Source: Branchiostoma floridae
Lineage: Eukaryota > Chordata > Leptocardii > Amphioxiformes > Branchiostomatidae
Reading direction: 5' to 3'
Assembly: GCF_000003815.2 (NCBI RefSeq)
Contig: NC_049983.1
Coordinates: forward strand, 12,663,481-12,727,480
DNA length: 64,000 nucleotides
Shown here: positions 1 to 11,349 of the stretch, one piece after another
Layout: each line of letters begins with the position of its first letter
Position numbering within the stretch: the first letter of the stretch is position 1
The notes under the pieces: model-generated
Told to the model about the DNA's origin: nothing
Database searches by the model: none
Seen by the model: only the letters and a program-made list of their open reading frames with translations
Made by a program: the position numbers and the translations under genes

Positions 1-280
1 CATGTAAACGTGGCACTTTGCACTTTGGAACACCGGGGACAAACGTAGAAAGATTGACATTAAATTTCTCAAAAACAACGGGCTCAGGAAACCTCAAAGG
101 CATAGAACCTGAAGAGAAAGTACTGTGGAAGAGAATATGCGTATAAAATCTGGAAACAAACCATTCGAACTGCAGAAAAACAGCAAAACGAGAGAGAAGA
201 GAGCAAACATCTTCCTCCACGACGCCATCTTGGTTGCGAGAGGAAGTCACGTGGTTCCCAGCTGGCGAAATCCTGGAGTG
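1..280. other. Left flank of the foldback element, no gene seen
   Basis: Unique-looking sequence before the inverted-repeat element. The open frames here have no recognisable domain, signal peptide or paired splice sites. The first bases that match the far arm are at 281. Confidence 0.5.
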
Positions 281-905
281 GGGTAAGGAGCGCTCCCGGT
301 GCCAGCCATATGGGGAGGACAGGCCGGGGAGAGTAGGCCGGGGAGAGGGGGCCAGACTGTACCATTGTACCTGTAGGGGAGAAAGTACAGCATTATTGCA
401 ATCACTTCTATGTCCTCTTAAACACATTTCTGGCTAGCTATGGCCCGTTTTGGAAGCTAAAATATGACATTTCTTGGATTACCACATACTTATGCTATGG
501 CAAAGTCGGGACTCTTAGTTAAACAAAAAACAACAAAACTATATAAACCTCTAACAGCGACACCTACCGGAGTGAGTGTCCTTTCTTACTGTCTTGCAAA
601 ATCCTACATTTTTACCGAACTAAAAGCCTCATCGACATTAAACTAAACATAGAAGTTTGTCCAAACTCATTTCAAGTGTACTATAATGTCAACGCGTCGT
701 ACTTCAAGTGACAAATTTAACAGACAGCAAGGCGTAATAACGTCAGAGTGCCATAAAGTTGACATATGCGGTCATATGGAAGCCAGAGCGGGTTTCAACC
801 ATTTTAATCGCATTAATAGCTTCATCGACAATAAACTAAACATACAACTTCAACCAAACTCTTTTCAATTACACCGGTGTGTCTACGCTACGTACTCAAA
901 GTGAC
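281..905 (+). repeat. Left terminal inverted-repeat arm, unique part
   Basis: Non-tandem outer arm of the foldback element, paired with 6497-7121. Its first hundred bases are G-rich on this strand (CCGGGGAGAG motifs). Confidence 0.85.
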
Positions 906-2514
906 AAATTTAACAGACATCAATGCGTAATGACGTCAGGGTACAATAAAGTTGACATATGCGGTCAGAAGGAAGTCAGGCCGGGTTTTCCATGCTATTG
1001 ACCTAATTGAAAATTCATATACAATACACTAAACATACAACTTCAACCAACCCCCTTCTGTTTACACCGGAGTGTCTCCGCTACGTATTACTAGTCTCAA
1101 ATTTAACAGACATCGCGGCGTAATGACGTCAGAGTGCCATAAAATTGACATATGCGGTCAGAAGAAAGTCAGGGCGGGTTTTCCACTGTTTTGACCTAAT
1201 TCAAAAAGTCATAGACAATAAACTAAACATAAAACTTCGACCAAACTCTTTTAAAGTACACTGGCGTGTCTACGCCACGTACTCAAGGTGACAAATTTAA
1301 CAGACATCAATGCGTAATGACGTCGGGATACCATAAAGTTGACAAGGAAATCATGGCGGGTTTTCCACTGTTCTGACCTAATTCAAAAAGTCATAGAGTG
1401 ATAGACAATAAACTAAACATAAAACTTCGACCAAACTCTTTTTCATTACACCGGTGTGTCTACGCTACGTATTCAAAGTGACAAATTTAACAGACATCAA
1501 TACATGTACGTAATGACGTCAGGGTACCATAAAGTTGACATATGCGCTCAGAAGGAAGTCAGGGCGGCTTTTCCACTGTTTTGACCTAGTTCATAAAGCC
1601 ATTGACAATAAACTAAACATACAACTTCGACCAAACTCTTTTTCATTACACCGGTGTGTCTACGCCACGTACTCAAAGTGACAAATTTAACAGACATTAA
1701 TGCGTAATGACGTCAGGGTACCATAAAGTTGACAAGGAAATTATGGCGGGTTTTCCACTCTTTTGACCTAATTGAAAGGGTCACTGACAATAAAGTAAAC
1801 ATACAACTTCGACTAAACTCTTTCCATTTACACCGGTGTGTTGACGCTACGTACTCAAAGTGACAAATTTAACAGACATCAATGCGTAATGACGTCAGTA
1901 TACCATAAAGTTGACAAGGAAATCATGGCGGGTTTTGTTTTGACCTAACTGAAAGGGTCATTGACAATAAAGCAAACATACAACTTGGACCGAACTCTTT
2001 TAGATTACACCAGTGTGTCTACGCTACGTACTCAAAGTGACAAATTTAACAGACATGAATGGGTAATGACGTCAGGGTACCATAAAGTTGACATATGCGC
2101 TCAGAAGGAAGTCAGGGCGGCTTTTCCACTGTTTTGACCTAGTTCATAAAGCCATAGACAATAAACTAAACATACAACTTCGACCAAACCCTTTTTCATC
2201 ACACCGGTGTGTCTACGCTACGTACTCAAAGTGACAAATTTAACAGACATCAATACGTAATGACGTCAGGGCACCATAAAGTTGGCAAGTGAATCATGAC
2301 GGAATTTCCGCTGTTTTGACCCAGTTGAGAGGGTCCTTGACAATGAAGCAAACATACAACTTGGACCGAACTCTTTTAGATTACACCTTTGTGTCAACGC
2401 CATGTACTCAAAGCGACAAATTTAGCAGACATCTATGCGTAATGACATCAGGGTACCATAAAGGTGACATATGCGCTCAGAAAGAGGTCATGAAGAAGTT
2501 TCCATCGTTTTGAC
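860..2514 (+). repeat. Tandem repeat array, left arm (180-195 bp units)
   Basis: About nine head-to-tail units. Each contains, in order, ACACCGGTGTGTCTACGC, a run reading CAAATTTAACAGACATCAAT, then TAATGACGTCAGG, and a segment ending near AATAAACTAAACATACAAC. The ACCGGTGTGTC motif recurs at about 1449, 1649, 1832, 2008 and 2201, which gives the period. The array is cut by the assembly gap at 2515. Confidence 0.9.
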
Positions 2515-2781
2515 NNNNNNNNNNNNNNNNNNNNNNNNNNNNNNNNNNNNNNNNNNNNNNNNNNNNNNNNNNNNNNNNNNNNNNNNNNNNNNNNNNNNNN
2601 NNNNNNNNNNNNNNNNNNNNNNNNNNNNNNNNNNNNNNNNNNNNNNNNNNNNNNNNNNNNNNNNNNNNNNNNNNNNNNNNNNNNNNNNNNNNNNNNNNNN
2701 NNNNNNNNNNNNNNNNNNNNNNNNNNNNNNNNNNNNNNNNNNNNNNNNNNNNNNNNNNNNNNNNNNNNNNNNNNNNNNNNN
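2515..2781. other. Assembly gap (N run)
   Basis: 267 undetermined bases near the centre of the palindrome, where the repeat orientation flips. Such structures are hard to assemble. Confidence 1.
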
Positions 2782-2899
2782 AATAACGTTTCAATTTCGG
2801 TTAAATTTCCCCTTAAAAGTTCCGTCCCCGAGGCCACATCGGTGCAAAGAAAAAGAGTTTGGTCGGAAGTTAAATGCAAAGTTTATGTTCCATGGCTTT

Positions 2900-5800
2900 A
2901 TGAGGTAGTTCTAAACAGTGGAAAACCGGCCGAATTCGCTTCAGAGGGTAAATGTCAACTTTATGGTACCCTGACGTCATTACGCATTGATGTCTGTTAA
3001 ATTTGTCACTTTGAGAACGTAGCGTAGACACACCGGTGTGATGAAAAAGAGTTTGGTCGAAGTTGTATGTTTAGTTTATTGTCTATGGCTTTATGAAGTA
3101 GGTCAAAACAGTGGAAAAGCCGCCCTGACTTCCTTCTGAGCGCAAATGTCAACTTTATGGTACCCTGACGTCATTACCCATTCATGTCTGTTAAATTTGT
3201 CACTTTGAGTACGTAGCGTAGACACACTGGTGTAATCTAAAAGAGTTCGGTCCAAGTTGTATGTTTGCTTTATTGTCAATGACCCTTTCAGTTAGGTCAA
3301 AACAAAACCCGCCATGATTTCCTTGTCAACTTTATGGTATACTGACGTCATTACGCATTGATGTCTGTTAAATTTGTCACTTTGAGTACGTCAGGGTACC
3401 ATAAAGTTGACATATGCGCTCAGAAGGAGGTCAATACAGTGGAAAGACCGCTCTGACTTTCTTGTGGGCGCATATTTCAACTTTATAGTACCCTGACGTC
3501 ATAATGCCTTCCTCTCTGTTAAATTGTTCACTGGAAGTACGGTGCACAGAAAATTTGGTACAATGAAAAAAAGTTGGTNNNNNNNNNNNNNNNNNNNNNN
3601 NNNNNNNNNNNNNNNNNNNNNNNNNNNNNNNNNNNNNNNNNNNNNNNNNNNNNNNNNNNNNNNNNNNNNNNNNNNNNNNNNNNNNNNNNNNNNNNNNNNN
3701 NNNNNNNNNNNNNNNNNNNNNNNNNNNNNNNNNNNNNNNNNNNNNNNNNNNNNNNNNNNNNNNNNNNNNNNNNNNNNNNNNNNNNNNNNNNNNNNNNNNN
3801 NNNNNNNNNNNNNNNNNNNNNNNNNNNNNNNNNNNNNNNNNNNNNNNNNNNNNNNNNNNNNNNNNNNNNNNNNNNNNNNNNNNNNNNNNNNNNNNNNNNN
3901 NNNNNNNNNNNNNNNNNNNNNNNNNNNNNNNNNNNNNNNNNNNNNNNNNNNNNNNNNNNNNNNNNNNNNNNNNNNNNNNNNNNNNNNNNNNNNNNNNNNN
4001 NNNNNNNNNNNNNNNNNNNNNNNNNNNNNNNNNNNNCCTGACTTCCTTCTGAGCGCATATGTCAACTTTATGGTACCCTGACGTCATTACGCATTGATGT
4101 CTGTTAAATTTGTCACTTTGAGTACGTGGCGTAGACACACTGGTGTAATCTAAAAGAGTTCGGTCCAAGTTGTATGTTTGCTTTATTGTCAATGACCCTT
4201 TCAATTAGGTCAAAACAGTGGAAAACCCGCCATGATTTCCTTGTCAACTTTATGGTGCCCTGACGTCATTACGTATTGATGTCTGTTAAATTTGTCACTT
4301 TGAGTACGTAGCGTAGACACACCGGTGTGATGAAAAAGAGTTTGGTCGAAGTTGTATGTTTAGTTTATTGTCTATGGCTTTATGAACTAGGTCAAAACAG
4401 TGGAAAAGCCCCCTGACTTCCTTCTGAGCGCAAATGTCAACTTTATGGTACCCTGACGTCATTACCCATTCATGTCTGTTAAATTTGTCACTTTGAGTAC
4501 GTAGCGTAGACACACCGGTGTGATGAAAAAGAGTTTGGTCGAAGTTGTATGTTTAGTTTATTGTCTATGGCTTTATGAACTAGGTCAAAACAGTGGAAAA
4601 GCCGCCCTGACTTCCTTCTGAGCGCAAATGTCAACTTTATGGTACCCTGACGTCGTTACCCATTCATTTCTGTTAATTTGTCACTTTGAGTACGTAGCGT
4701 AGACACACTGGTGTAATCTAAAAGAGTTCGGTCCAAGTTGTATGTTTGCTTTATTGTCAATGACCCTTTCAGTTAGGTCAAAACAAAACCCGCCATGATT
4801 TCCTTGTCAACTTTATGGTATACTGACGTCATTACGCATTGATGTCTGTTAAATTTGTCACTTTGAGTACGTCAGGGTACCATAAAGTTGACATATGCGC
4901 TCAGAAGGAGGTCAATACAGTGGAAAGACCGCTCTGACTTTCTTGTGGGCGCATATTTCAACTTTATAGTACCCTGACGTCATAATGCCTTCCTCTCTGT
5001 TAAATTGTTCACTGGAAGTACGGTGCACAGAAAATTTGGTACAATTGAAAAAAAGTTTGGTCGAAGTATGAAGTTAAGTTTATTGTCCATGCCTTTTTAA
5101 ATTCGGTCAAAACAGTGGAAAAGCCCCCTGACTTCCTTCTGAGCGCATATGTCAACTTTATGATACCCTGACGTCATTACGTATTGATGTCTGTTAAATT
5201 TGTCACTTTGAGTACGTAGCGTAGACACCCCGGTGTAATGAAAAAGAGTTTGGTCGAAGTTGTATGTTTAGTTTATTGTCTATGGCTTTATGAACTAGGT
5301 CAAAACAGTGGAAAAGCCGCCCTGACTTCCTTCTGAGCGCAAATGTCAACTTTATGGTACCCTGACGTCATTACCCATTCATGTCTGTTAAATTTGTCAC
5401 TTTGAGTACGTAGCGTAGACACACTGGTGTAATCTAAAAGAGTTCGGTCCAAGTTGTATGTTTGCTTTATTGTCAATGACCCTTTCAGTTAGGTCAAAAC
5501 AAAACCCGCCATGATTTCCTTGTCAACTTTATGGTATACTGACGTCATTACGCATTGATGTCTGTTAAATTTGTCACTTTGAGTACGTCAGGGTACCATA
5601 AAGTTGACATATGCACTCTGAAGGATGTCGATACAGTGTAAAGACCGCTCTGACTTTCTTGTGGGCGCATATTTCAACTTTATTGTACCCTGACGTCATA
5701 ATGCCTTCCTCTCTGTTAAATTGATCACTGGAAGTACGGTGCATACAAAATTTGGTACAATTGAAAAAAAGTTTGGTCGAAGTATGAAGTTAAGTTTATT

Positions 5801-6480
5801 GTCCATGCCTTTTTAAATTCGGTCAAAACAGTGGAAAAGCCCCCTGACTTCCTTCTGAGCGCATATGTCAACTTTATGATACCCTGACGTCATTACGTAT
5901 TGATGTCTGTTAAATTTGTCACTTTGAGTACGTAGCGTAGACACACCGGTGTAATGAAAAAGAGTTTGGTCGAAGTTGTATGTTTAGTTTATTGTCTATG
6001 GCTTTATGAACTAGGTCAAAAACCGTTAGATCGCAGTGTGGCATTCTGAGCGCATATGTCAACTTTATGATACCCTGACGTCATTACGTATTGATGTCTG
6101 TTAAATTTGTCACTTTGAGTATGTAGCGTAGACACACCGGTGTAATGAAAAAGAGATTGGTCGAAGTTGTATGTTTAGTTTATTGTCTATGGCTTTATGA
6201 ACTAGATCAAAACAGTGGAAAAGCCCCCTGACTTCCTTCTGAGCGCATATGTCAACTTTATGGTACCCTGACGTCATTATCCATTCATGTCTGTTAAATT
6301 TGTCACTTTGAGTACGTAGCGTAGACACACCGGTGTGACGAAAAAGAGTTTGGTCGAAGTTGTATGTTTAGTTTATTCTCTATGGCTTTATGAACTAGGT
6401 CAAAACAGTGGAAAAGCCGCCTTGACTTCCTTCTGACCGCATTTGTCAACTTTATTGTACCCTGACGTCATTACGCATTG
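2900..6480 (-). repeat. Tandem repeat array, right arm (inverted)
   Basis: About twenty copies of the same unit in reverse orientation, visible as CTGACGTCATTACGCATTGA, followed by TGTCTGTTAAATTTGTCACT and ACACACCGGTGTAATG. Several higher-order blocks of multiple units recur, for example 3100-3560, 4600-5060 and 5320-5780. This shows block duplication inside the array as well as unit duplication. Confidence 0.9.
3579..4036. other. Assembly gap (N run)
   Basis: 458 undetermined bases inside the right-arm repeat array; repeat units flank both sides. Confidence 1.
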
Positions 6481-6496
6481 ATGTTTGTTAAATTTG

Positions 6497-7121
6497 TCAC
6501 TTTGAGTACGTAGCGTAGTCACACCGGTGTAATTGAAAAGAGTTTGGTTGAAGTTGTATATTTAGTTTATTGTCGATGAAGCTATTAATGCGATTAAAAT
6601 GGTTGAAACCCGCTCTGGCTTCCATATGACCGCATATGTCAACTTTATGGCACTCTGACGTTATTACGCCTTGCTGTCTGTTAAATTTGTCACTTGAAGT
6701 ACGACGCGTTGACATTTTAGTACACTTGAAATGAGTTTGGACAAACTTCTATGTTTAGTTTAATGTCGATGAGGCTTTTAGTTCGGTAAAAATGTAGGAT
6801 TTTGCTTGACAGTAAGAAAGGACACTCACTCCGGTAGGTGTCGCTGTTAGAGGTTTATATAATTTTGTTGTTTTTTGTTTAACTAAGAGTCCCGACTTTG
6901 CCATAGCATAAGTATGTGGTAATCCAAGAAATATCATATTTTAGCTTCCAAAACGGGCCATAGCTAGCCAGAAATGTGTTTGAGAGGACATAGAAGTGAT
7001 TGCAATAATGCTGTACTTTCTTTCCCTACAGGTACAATGGTACAGTCTGGCCCCCTCTCCCCGGCCTACTCTTCCCGGCCTGTCCTCCCCATATGGCTGG
7101 CACCGGGAGCGCTCCTTACCC
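6497..7121 (-). repeat. Right terminal inverted-repeat arm, unique part
   Basis: Reverse complement of the left arm. It ends at CTCCTTACCC just before AGATGGAGTC. Beyond it the sequence no longer matches the left flank. Confidence 0.85.
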
Positions 7122-7399
7122 AGATGGAGTCCTGAATGGCATTAGCGCCGTCTATCATGTGTGTACCGTACTGCAGACCATGCGACAAGTGGTTCGTGGT
7201 TGTGTTGAAAGAAAGGATAAGTGTGGTCTTACTTATTTGAAAAGCTGTTGTAATATCAGAGTCTCGTCATATAAAATCGTCAAGGGCAGGACCTACAGTA
7301 CTCACATTAACGTTAGTGTATCAAAGCTGGAAAAGGAGTATAGCCGGCCAAAGGGAGTCAAACGGTCACCTGGTGCCACTATACTAAGTTCCTTGCCAG

Positions 7400-9512
7400 C
7401 TTTGATACTATTTCTAAGACACCGTAGGGTCTGCTTGGAGACTAGGATACCTCTGCCATGTTTGCTCCGCGGGAGGTCGACCTGCTACGACCCGCCGTGC
7501 GTGGACCAGACATCGTACAACAGCTACACCTGCTCCTGTGGAACATGTCCAACCGGTATCACAACAGACATGTCTTATTATATTCCATGTCTTCTCAATC
7601 TGTAAGACGGCACTGGTAGAACTTAATTTTATCCGAACATGAACTATATTAACGTTAAACTCAAGGTTTCCGTTTCTCAAGGACTTACTGTAGTCTGTAT
7701 ACACCGATTTGACTGTAAACTAGAGTTCGCGGACCTCATACCTCCATGAAATATTTATTGCTTTTTTGTGGATGGTATGTATGTTTATAGTCGGTTGTAT
7801 TTGAGAGTAATGGTTATAAATGTTATGGGAAAGTAGTGGTGTATTTATTTAATGACACAGAGGATGTCCATCTGATTAGTAATTATTAAAATGTGACACT
7901 TAATTGTGTAATGTGCGTTTAAGAGGTCGACGGCATATGGTAGCGTGGTGTTCCTTAAGCTTGATGTTTGGCATTTAAACTGTCTAAGGTTGTCAGCATT
8001 ATTGAGGTTCGACTATGTGCCTCAGAGCGGTGTGGTGGGAGGAAGTTGGGAAACTCAGAAAGAAGAAGGGATGTGGCCAACTTTAGTCAGATGGTGATTT
8101 GATTTTCCACCAATATGTCAAAACATCAGCTGTTCACACGGTACAAAAATGAGATGCACACTTTCCTCTGATAGCCCTACATCAACTGTAAGATGAATAC
8201 TTGGCGCCAACCCCGTCTGCTAAAAAACAAGTACCATTGGCTACGAAAGAGACAACTAACAACTGTCCCTTATCGTAACGAAATCAGAACATCTGTATCG
8301 CCCATAAAACTTCTGACACCCAACCCATCTAAGATGAGAGGACCTAATGGCATTTTAATCACCATGTCACTCAAATCAGCAGTACAGTATGTGAGACATC
8401 CATACCTGTTAAGCATTACCGTTAAATGTACCTCAACTTCTTACTATTATACTTACGCTTCACATCTCCACGATATCCTAAGCAGACATAAATAAAACTA
8501 ATTATCATATTAAAAAAACTCGGGGTTCCCCAAACAGCTGTCATACAAATCACCTCACTATCTGCTTGGAGCTAAGCCCATTAACAAACACTTAAAGCAC
8601 GATGCCTGTTCCAATATATTGCAGATATAGGGGGGATTTCTGATATTATTACATCGATTATACCGACAGATACGGCGCCCAAAATCACATCGGTTCGAGC
8701 TTTCATCACAGCCCACCAACACAACAAGTATGAAACCAATCCATCCAGCCGTTCTTGAGCAATCTTGTACACAGACAGAGACACATAACAGAAAATATAA
8801 CCTCACTGTGCCAACTGTTACAAATATTTCAAACAGTCCTAAGCAGACATAAATAAAACTACTGGGGGTTCCCCAAACAGCTGTCACCTCACTATCTGCT
8901 TGCAGCTTAGCCCATTAACAAACACATACAGCACGATGCCTGTACCAATATATCTCAAATATAGGGGTGATTTCTGATATTATTACATCGATTATAACGA
9001 CAGATACGGCTCCCAAGATCTCATCGATTCGAGCTTTCATCACAGCCCACCAACACAACAAGTATGAAACCAATCCATCCAGCCGTTCTTGAGTAATCAT
9101 CTACACAGACAGAGACACATAACAGAAAATATAACCTCCATTCCATGACATTTCATGGAGGTAATTAGGAACAGGGCAGACATCACAGGGCCAAATGCGA
9201 ATGTACATTGATAAAAGTATTAACCGATCTTTTAAAAATCATTCTGCACCACAATGTTCATCTAAAGAACATACGTGGATTAGGAATGCATAACATTTGA
9301 AAATCCATATTTGTAGTGTTTTGTGAACCTTTATTTCTGATGAAAATACCTTTTTTTTCACAGGACCTAACTGTTACGCTTGGGACCGAACCATTATCCC
9401 TGCAGGGGAGGCTGTGGAGGTGAACGGCGCCATGTGTGAGTGCCGCTGGAAGAGATGGGGAGACAGATTCTCTCCATATGCAGACTGCCGGTGGGGTGTC
9501 ATCTCTGGCTGA
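7400..9512 (+). pseudogene. Small secreted Cys/Thr-rich gene, copy 1, lacking exon 1
   Basis: Two exons match the family seen at 26-35 kb. The first (about 7400-7555) encodes PCLLRGRSTC then DPPCVDQTSYNSYTCSCGTC and ends in a phase-1 donor CCAACCG|GTATCA. Its 5' boundary is uncertain; the CCAG before 7400 is in phase 1. The terminal exon (9364-9512, after TTTTCACAG) encodes GPNCYAWDRTIIPAGEAV through YADCRWGVISG and a stop. Both exons are almost identical to those of copy 2, but no Thr-rich stalk precedes the Cys module and no signal-peptide exon is present. Sequence at about 7200-7290 instead resembles what lies far upstream of the other copies (for example 25640-25740). The promoter and exon 1 therefore seem to have been lost. 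The coding exons remain open, so use of another promoter cannot be excluded. An AATAAA lies about 100 bp after the stop. Confidence 0.65.
8477..9138. repeat. Tandem duplication of a ~300-330 bp repeat
   Basis: 8477-8804 and 8838-9138 are two copies that both start CCTAAGCAGACATAAATAAA and both end AACAGAAAATATAACCTC. The second copy lacks about 30 bp near its start. Both contain CCAATCCATCCAGCCGTTCT and an ACAGACAGAGACAC motif, a signature common near the ends of invertebrate dispersed repeats. It sits in the long intron of gene copy 1. Confidence 0.8.
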
Positions 9513-11349
9513 CCGATAAACCACCAAGTTACACGCGTTTTTTCTCCCGGATAAAGAGTGAAATAGTGACATGGTAATTTCCACACTGCAGACATCCACT
9601 GGAAATTCGAAAAGATCAAATAAAATGTGATTACCAGCTGTACAAGCGTCTGAAAACTCAAACCTGCATGAAATATTTTGTTTTGTGATGGTGCGTATGG
9701 TGTGTTGATATGGCAAAATTATTCCATCATTGTTCTTATATATCTACCTATGGTAAATGGTGAGATCCAAAACTACACATTTCTAGTGACCTCACCATTT
9801 CCTTTTTATTTCCTATTGTTACAACTGCACCTGGCACATATCTCTAATGTGTATATATTGGTCCATTCCATACAGAGGTGACAGGGATGGTCACAGTTAC
9901 TCTTTCTACTAGTTGTGGATCTGTGCAGCCATCGGCTTCATATCCCTAATGTGTATATAGTGATTCACCCCGCACACAGTGGTGACAGGGGGTGCCTAAT
10001 GCCCATTGCCCAGGTGGCTATCAGTTACTGGGACCACTCTACTCAAAAAAGTAAAAAAAAAGGTGTAAATATTTTTTTTAAACGAACTACAAAACTGCAG
10101 CAAACTTCTAATGCGCGCTATAGCACAATGGCTCACACATTCTATCCCCATAGCAAACGACGTCGCAATCCATCCAGAGGTTCTAAAGATATCTGTCCGG
10201 AATCACAAAGATCCCTACCAAAATCAATACCTGCTGTTTTCAAGCAGGTAATAATCGTTTTCCCACTCTTCCTACCAGTGCATATTTGTCCTTACTATCA
10301 GCGTGTTTTTTTCACATCTGATTTGACATTTTCATCGTGTTGCATTGGATCTTTGGTTCACGCCCGGATCTGCACACAAGTACTAGTGGAAGAGAGTCAC
10401 ACCGTCCTTTCAGGGCCCCGTGTATGAGAGTGGGCTATATTTCCTGGCATCCTTTACGAGGAGTTAGTTCAGCTGCAGTACCAAAGTAGTACCAAAGTAA
10501 TCCACCAGGGGGCCTAAGTCGGACTTAACCATAAATAGCTAGGTCAACAGCAACTACGTAGCAATATTGCCAAACATCATCGCAATGGCTCCAAACGTTC
10601 TTGAGATATTGCACTGAATCCTCACATTTGCAGACACAAACGGGCCAAAGCAAAACTATATCCCTATTTTCATGGATGTAGTTAACTTGCTATGACAATA
10701 ATGACATTACATTCTGACTTACCCTCGACACTGACTGGCTTTCAAGGCAGTAATCTCGAATACAGTTGATTGCACAACGGATAAGCGCACTCTTCTGTTA
10801 ATTGCACGAAATCCCCAAATCCCATGGTGGTGCGGCCCAGTCTTGTTGCACCATTCGGATATTTGAAATGCACTAGCAAATGGGGTGTGCAGTTAAGCGG
10901 CTTCTACTGTGATAAGATGATTAATTGACCAATGAGTGACTCTGCCGCTGTTTTATTGTGTAAATCACGATTATGCAAAACACAAGTTTATCAATTACAG
11001 ATGGTCATAAAATGTGAAAGATACATGGCGTGGAATGTAGTGATGTGGTATGAACATTTTTTCAATTAGACTCTACAGCGAAAGATTAAGAATGGAATTT
11101 ACATCTAAAATACCATGGCGACTAAAAGTCCTCCCATGCAAAACACTAAATCATCTCTTCATTCCTGACATGCCAGAAGGTCCTAATACTGCTATGTACG
11201 GGTGTACTATATTGGCTTATTATTCGCGTTGGTGGTCGGGACATATATTGTAGCCTTTCCTTCAATAATCAACGAGAGGGTTATCAATCAAGCAATCAAT
11301 CAATCAATGTTAAAGCTGCAAGGCCTTCATGTCAGTTTTGACGACAGGG
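9513..11349. other. Intergenic region with degraded repeats
   Basis: It separates copy 1 from the 3' end of the minus-strand EGF gene. Sequences such as CAATCCATCCAGAGGTTCT near 10165 and ACGTTCTTGAGATATTGCAC near 10600 are of the same dispersed-repeat type as the block at 8.5 kb. A short (CAAT)n run at 11288-11309 may be a LINE tail. I see no supported exon. Confidence 0.5.

Larger units (their letters stand above)
281..7121. mobile_element. Giant foldback-type inverted-repeat element
   Basis: Bases from 281 rightwards are the reverse complement of bases from 7121 leftwards, with only scattered differences; both ends begin GGGTAAGGAGCGCTCCCGGT. The arms match through about 281-905 and 6497-7121, then both continue into tandem repeats of 180-195 bp, plus-oriented up to 2514 and minus-oriented from about 2900 on. 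The architecture (long inverted arms made largely of tandem repeats) resembles Drosophila Foldback and sea-urchin TU elements. No transposase was found. Matching open frames in the two arms (464-646 with 6755-6937; 686-904 with 6497-6715) are mirror copies of one sequence and show no protein domain. A TGGAGT occurs at 274-279 and 7125-7130, just outside the ends, but does not abut both symmetrically, so it is only a weak target-duplication candidate. It lies just upstream of the decapitated small-gene copy at 7.4-9.5 kb. Confidence 0.85.

Noticed and set aside
464-904. Open frames in the foldback arms (60 and 72 codons), duplicated at 6497-6937
   Set aside because: Conservation comes from the inverted repeat. 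Other tandem units give broken or varied versions and no domain is visible.
2448-4204. Long open frames spanning the N gaps
   Set aside because: They are open only because N codons are not stops; the flanking residues are repeat sequence.
860-6480. A CRISPR-like array, because of regular repeats and spacers
   Set aside because: Units are 180-195 bp, contiguous, without unique spacers, and are mirrored around a centre in eukaryotic sequence.
7093-7399. Coding sequence upstream of copy 1 exon 2, starting at an ATG in the foldback arm
   Set aside because: It begins inside the transposon, has no signal peptide, and its middle resembles non-coding flank of the other copies.
8558-9100. Repeated minus-strand frames with RLDGLVSYLLCWWAVMKAR
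   Set aside because: Same protein in two places only because the DNA repeat is duplicated; reads as a shadow of a dispersed repeat.
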